Shown here: positions 12,011-13,678 of the stretch, piece by piece
Position numbering within the stretch: position 1 is the first letter of the stretch
Layout: each line of letters opens with the position of its first letter
Source: Clostridiaceae bacterium
GTDB lineage: Bacteria > Bacillota > Clostridia > Oscillospirales > Acutalibacteraceae
DNA length: 13,678 nucleotides
Reading direction: 5' to 3'
NCBI GenBank assembly: GCA_016292705.1
Contig: JAEDHZ010000020.1
Span: 1-13,678 of the forward strand
Made by a program: the position numbers and the translations under genes
The notes under the pieces: generated by a model
Database searches by the model: none
The model's input: only the letters and a program-made list of their open reading frames with translations
Told to the model about the DNA's origin: nothing

Positions 12011-13678
12011 AGCTCACAATTGATAACATTGCCGTTGAGGTTGAAGACGGTTCAACGATTCTTGATGCGGCAAAAAAAGCGAACATAAATGTTCCGACTC
12101 TCTGCTATTTCAAACAGCTCAACGAAATCGGTGCCTGCCGCATCTGTGTTGTTGAGGTGGAGGGCAACGAACGCCTTGTTGCTTCCTGCAACACAAAGGC
12201 AGAGGACGGAATGGTTGTTTTCACAAACAGCCCCCGTGTGCGTGAGGCAAGAAGAGTTAACATTCAGCTCATTCTGAGTGAGCACAACTGCTATTGCACA
12301 ACCTGCGTGCGCAGCGGAACCTGCCAGCTCCAGAAAGTTGCAAACGACCTCAATATCTTTGAAAATGTTTATGATACAAGCATTGAGCGCATCAAACCCC
12401 ACGGCGATTTTCCTCTTGTCAGAGATGCAAGCCGCTGCATAAAGTGTATGCGTTGCGTTCAGGTTTGCGATAAGGTTCAGGCTCTCCATGTCTGGGAAGT
12501 TCAGAACACCGGTTCAAGAACAACCGTCGGCGTTAAAGAGCACAAAAAGCTTTGGGAAACCGACTGCTCGCTCTGCGGTCAGTGCATCACCCATTGTCCG
12601 ACCGGTGCTCTGCGTGAAAGAGACGACACCCAGAGAGTTTATGACGCCCTTGCAGACGAAAACAAAATTACCGTTGTTCAGATTGCTCCGGCTGTCCGCT
12701 CCGCATGGGCGGAATCGTTCGGTCTGAGCAGGGAATTTGCAACCGAAAAGCGCATGGTTGCCGCCGCAAAGGCTCTCGGCTTCAACTATGTTTTTGATAC
12801 GAATTTTTCGGCTGACCTCACCATTATGGAGGAGGGAAGCGAACTGCTTGAAAGAATCAAAAACGGCGGAAAGCTTCCGCTGATGACCTCCTGCTGCCCC
12901 GGCTGGGTTCGTTTTCTCAAGGGACAGTACCCCGAGTTCACCGACAACCTTTCCTCCGCAAAATCGCCCCAGCAGATGTTTGGCGCCGTTGCAAAGAGCT
13001 ACTTCGCCAAACTGCTCGGCGTTGACCCGAAGAACATTTTCTGCGTTTCAATCATGCCCTGCACGGCGAAAAAGCACGAATGCGCAATCCCCGTGATGAA
13101 CGACGCCTGCGGCGATCCGGATGTTGATGTTGCGCTCACAACAAGAGAGTTTGCAAGAATGTTGCGTGCAGATCATGTCGGTGTTGAGGGACTTGAGGAA
13201 TGTGAATTTGACAATCCGCTCGGCATTGCAACCGGAGCCGGCGTAATTTTCGGCGCAACCGGCGGAGTTATGGAAGCGGCATTGAGAAGTGCATATTATC
13301 TTATTACCGGCGAGAATCCGGACGCAGACGCTTTCTCCGATGTCCGTGGACTTGACGGCTGGAAAGAGGCTACCTTTGACATCAACGGCGCAAAGGTAAG
13401 AGTTGCCGTTGTCAGCGGTCTTGCAAACACCCGCAAGCTTATTGAAGCGTTGAAGAAAGGCGAAGTCAGCTATGCCTTCATTGAGGTCATGGCTTGTCCG
13501 GGCGGCTGCTCAGGCGGCGGCGGACAACCGATTCACGAGGGAGTTGAGCTTGCCGGAGAGCGAGGAGCAATCCTTTATTCACTCGACAAGGAGAACCCCC
13601 TGCGCTATTCGCACGCAAATCCGAAGATTCAGACACTTTACAACGACTACCTTGAAAAGCCGCTTTCCCACAAAGCGC
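12004..13678 (+). CDS. hydA: [FeFe] hydrogenase, multi-cluster type (3' end outside window)
   Basis: 558 codons are visible and the frame is open at the right edge; compared with the 574-aa Clostridium pasteurianum CpI only about 15-25 residues are missing. Domains in order: [2Fe-2S] C34, C45, C48, C62; His-ligated [4Fe-4S] H94, C98, C101, C107; two ferredoxin-type clusters C145, C148, C151, C155 and C188, C191, C194, C198; then the H-cluster domain. L1 is TSCCPGW (C297 proton relay, C298 ligand), L2 MPCTAKKHE (C353), L3 VMACPGGCSGGGGQP (C498, C502). The CpI proton-transfer residues correspond to E277, E280, R284 and S317, all present. It makes or oxidises H2 in the cytoplasm. The ATG overlaps the previous gene by 7 nt, with AAGGAGG 12 nt upstream, so the two are coupled and probably form one complex. 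Confidence 0.96.
   Translation, partial: MVKLTIDNIAVEVEDGSTILDAAKKANINVPTLCYFKQLNEIGACRICVVEVEGNERLVASCNTKAEDGMVVFTNSPRVREARRVNIQLILSEHNCYCTTCVRSGTCQLQKVANDLNIFENVYDTSIERIKPHGDFPLVRDASRCIKCMRCVQVCDKVQALHVWEVQNTGSRTTVGVKEHKKLWETDCSLCGQCITHCPTGALRERDDTQRVYDALADENKITVVQIAPAVRSAWAESFGLSREFATEKRMVAAAKALGFNYVFDTNFSADLTIMEEGSELLERIKNGGKLPLMTSCCPGWVRFLKGQYPEFTDNLSSAKSPQQMFGAVAKSYFAKLLGVDPKNIFCVSIMPCTAKKHECAIPVMNDACGDPDVDVALTTREFARMLRADHVGVEGLEECEFDNPLGIATGAGVIFGATGGVMEAALRSAYYLITGENPDADAFSDVRGLDGWKEATFDINGAKVRVAVVSGLANTRKLIEALKKGEVSYAFIEVMACPGGCSGGGGQPIHEGVELAGERGAILYSLDKENPLRYSHANPKIQTLYNDYLEKPLSHKA

Overview
The window looks like a chromosomal segment of an anaerobic Gram-positive bacterium of class Clostridia, probably a gut member of the Oscillospirales/Ruminococcaceae. 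This rests on the SCIFF ranthipeptide pair, a Clostridium-type multi-cluster [FeFe] hydrogenase, a high-molecular-weight-rubredoxin-like protein, strong AGGAGG ribosome sites, near-consensus TTGACA/TATAAT promoters and a tRNA gene with encoded CCA. The genus is inference; no rRNA or other phylogenetic marker is present.

Layout. (1) 1-430: the first codons of a leftward gene that runs off the left edge, its strong promoter, and an intergenic region ending in a large hairpin that encloses a possible 16-codon ORF. (2) 520-1125, minus: flavin-reductase/rubredoxin fusion (Hrb-like) with its own promoter. (3) 1383-2318, plus: membrane-anchored surface protein of unknown function with a Thr/Ala/Pro-rich stalk. 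(4) 2323-5314, plus: a SCIFF operon with a perfect -35 promoter, the SCIFF precursor peptide, an intercistronic hairpin, the radical SAM/SPASM maturase, and a PLP-dependent Orn/Lys/Arg-type decarboxylase overlapping it by 4 nt. (5) 5364-5806: tRNA-Arg(ACG) followed by a 198-bp-period repeat (1.7 copies). Its second copy regenerates exactly the last 19 nt of the tRNA, an arrangement resembling the E. coli tyrT/rtT repeats. (6) 5893-7389, minus: GPH-family sugar:cation symporter with promoter and terminator. (7) 7526-7787: an intact-looking promoter abutting the C-terminal third of a hexapeptide-repeat acetyltransferase (pseudogene). (8) 7849-9964: TetR-family regulator divergent from a 12-TM protein made of two DUF998-like halves, with a candidate operator placed to control both promoters. 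(9) 10181-13678 (open at the right edge): a GltD-like flavoprotein carrying an N-terminal NuoF-type Fe-S segment, overlapping by 7 nt an [FeFe] hydrogenase whose cluster ligands and proton-transfer residues are all present.

How it works together. The right-hand pair probably moves electrons between NAD(P)H and H2 through a flavin/Fe-S relay during fermentation. Hrb is a likely partner of O2/NO-detoxifying flavodiiron proteins. The SCIFF genes make a thioether-crosslinked peptide. The least conventional items are the tRNA-tail repeat, the SCIFF peptide with Gly at the expected crosslink position and an extra Cys, the SCIFF-decarboxylase coupling, and the GltD/NuoF-fragment/hydrogenase pair.
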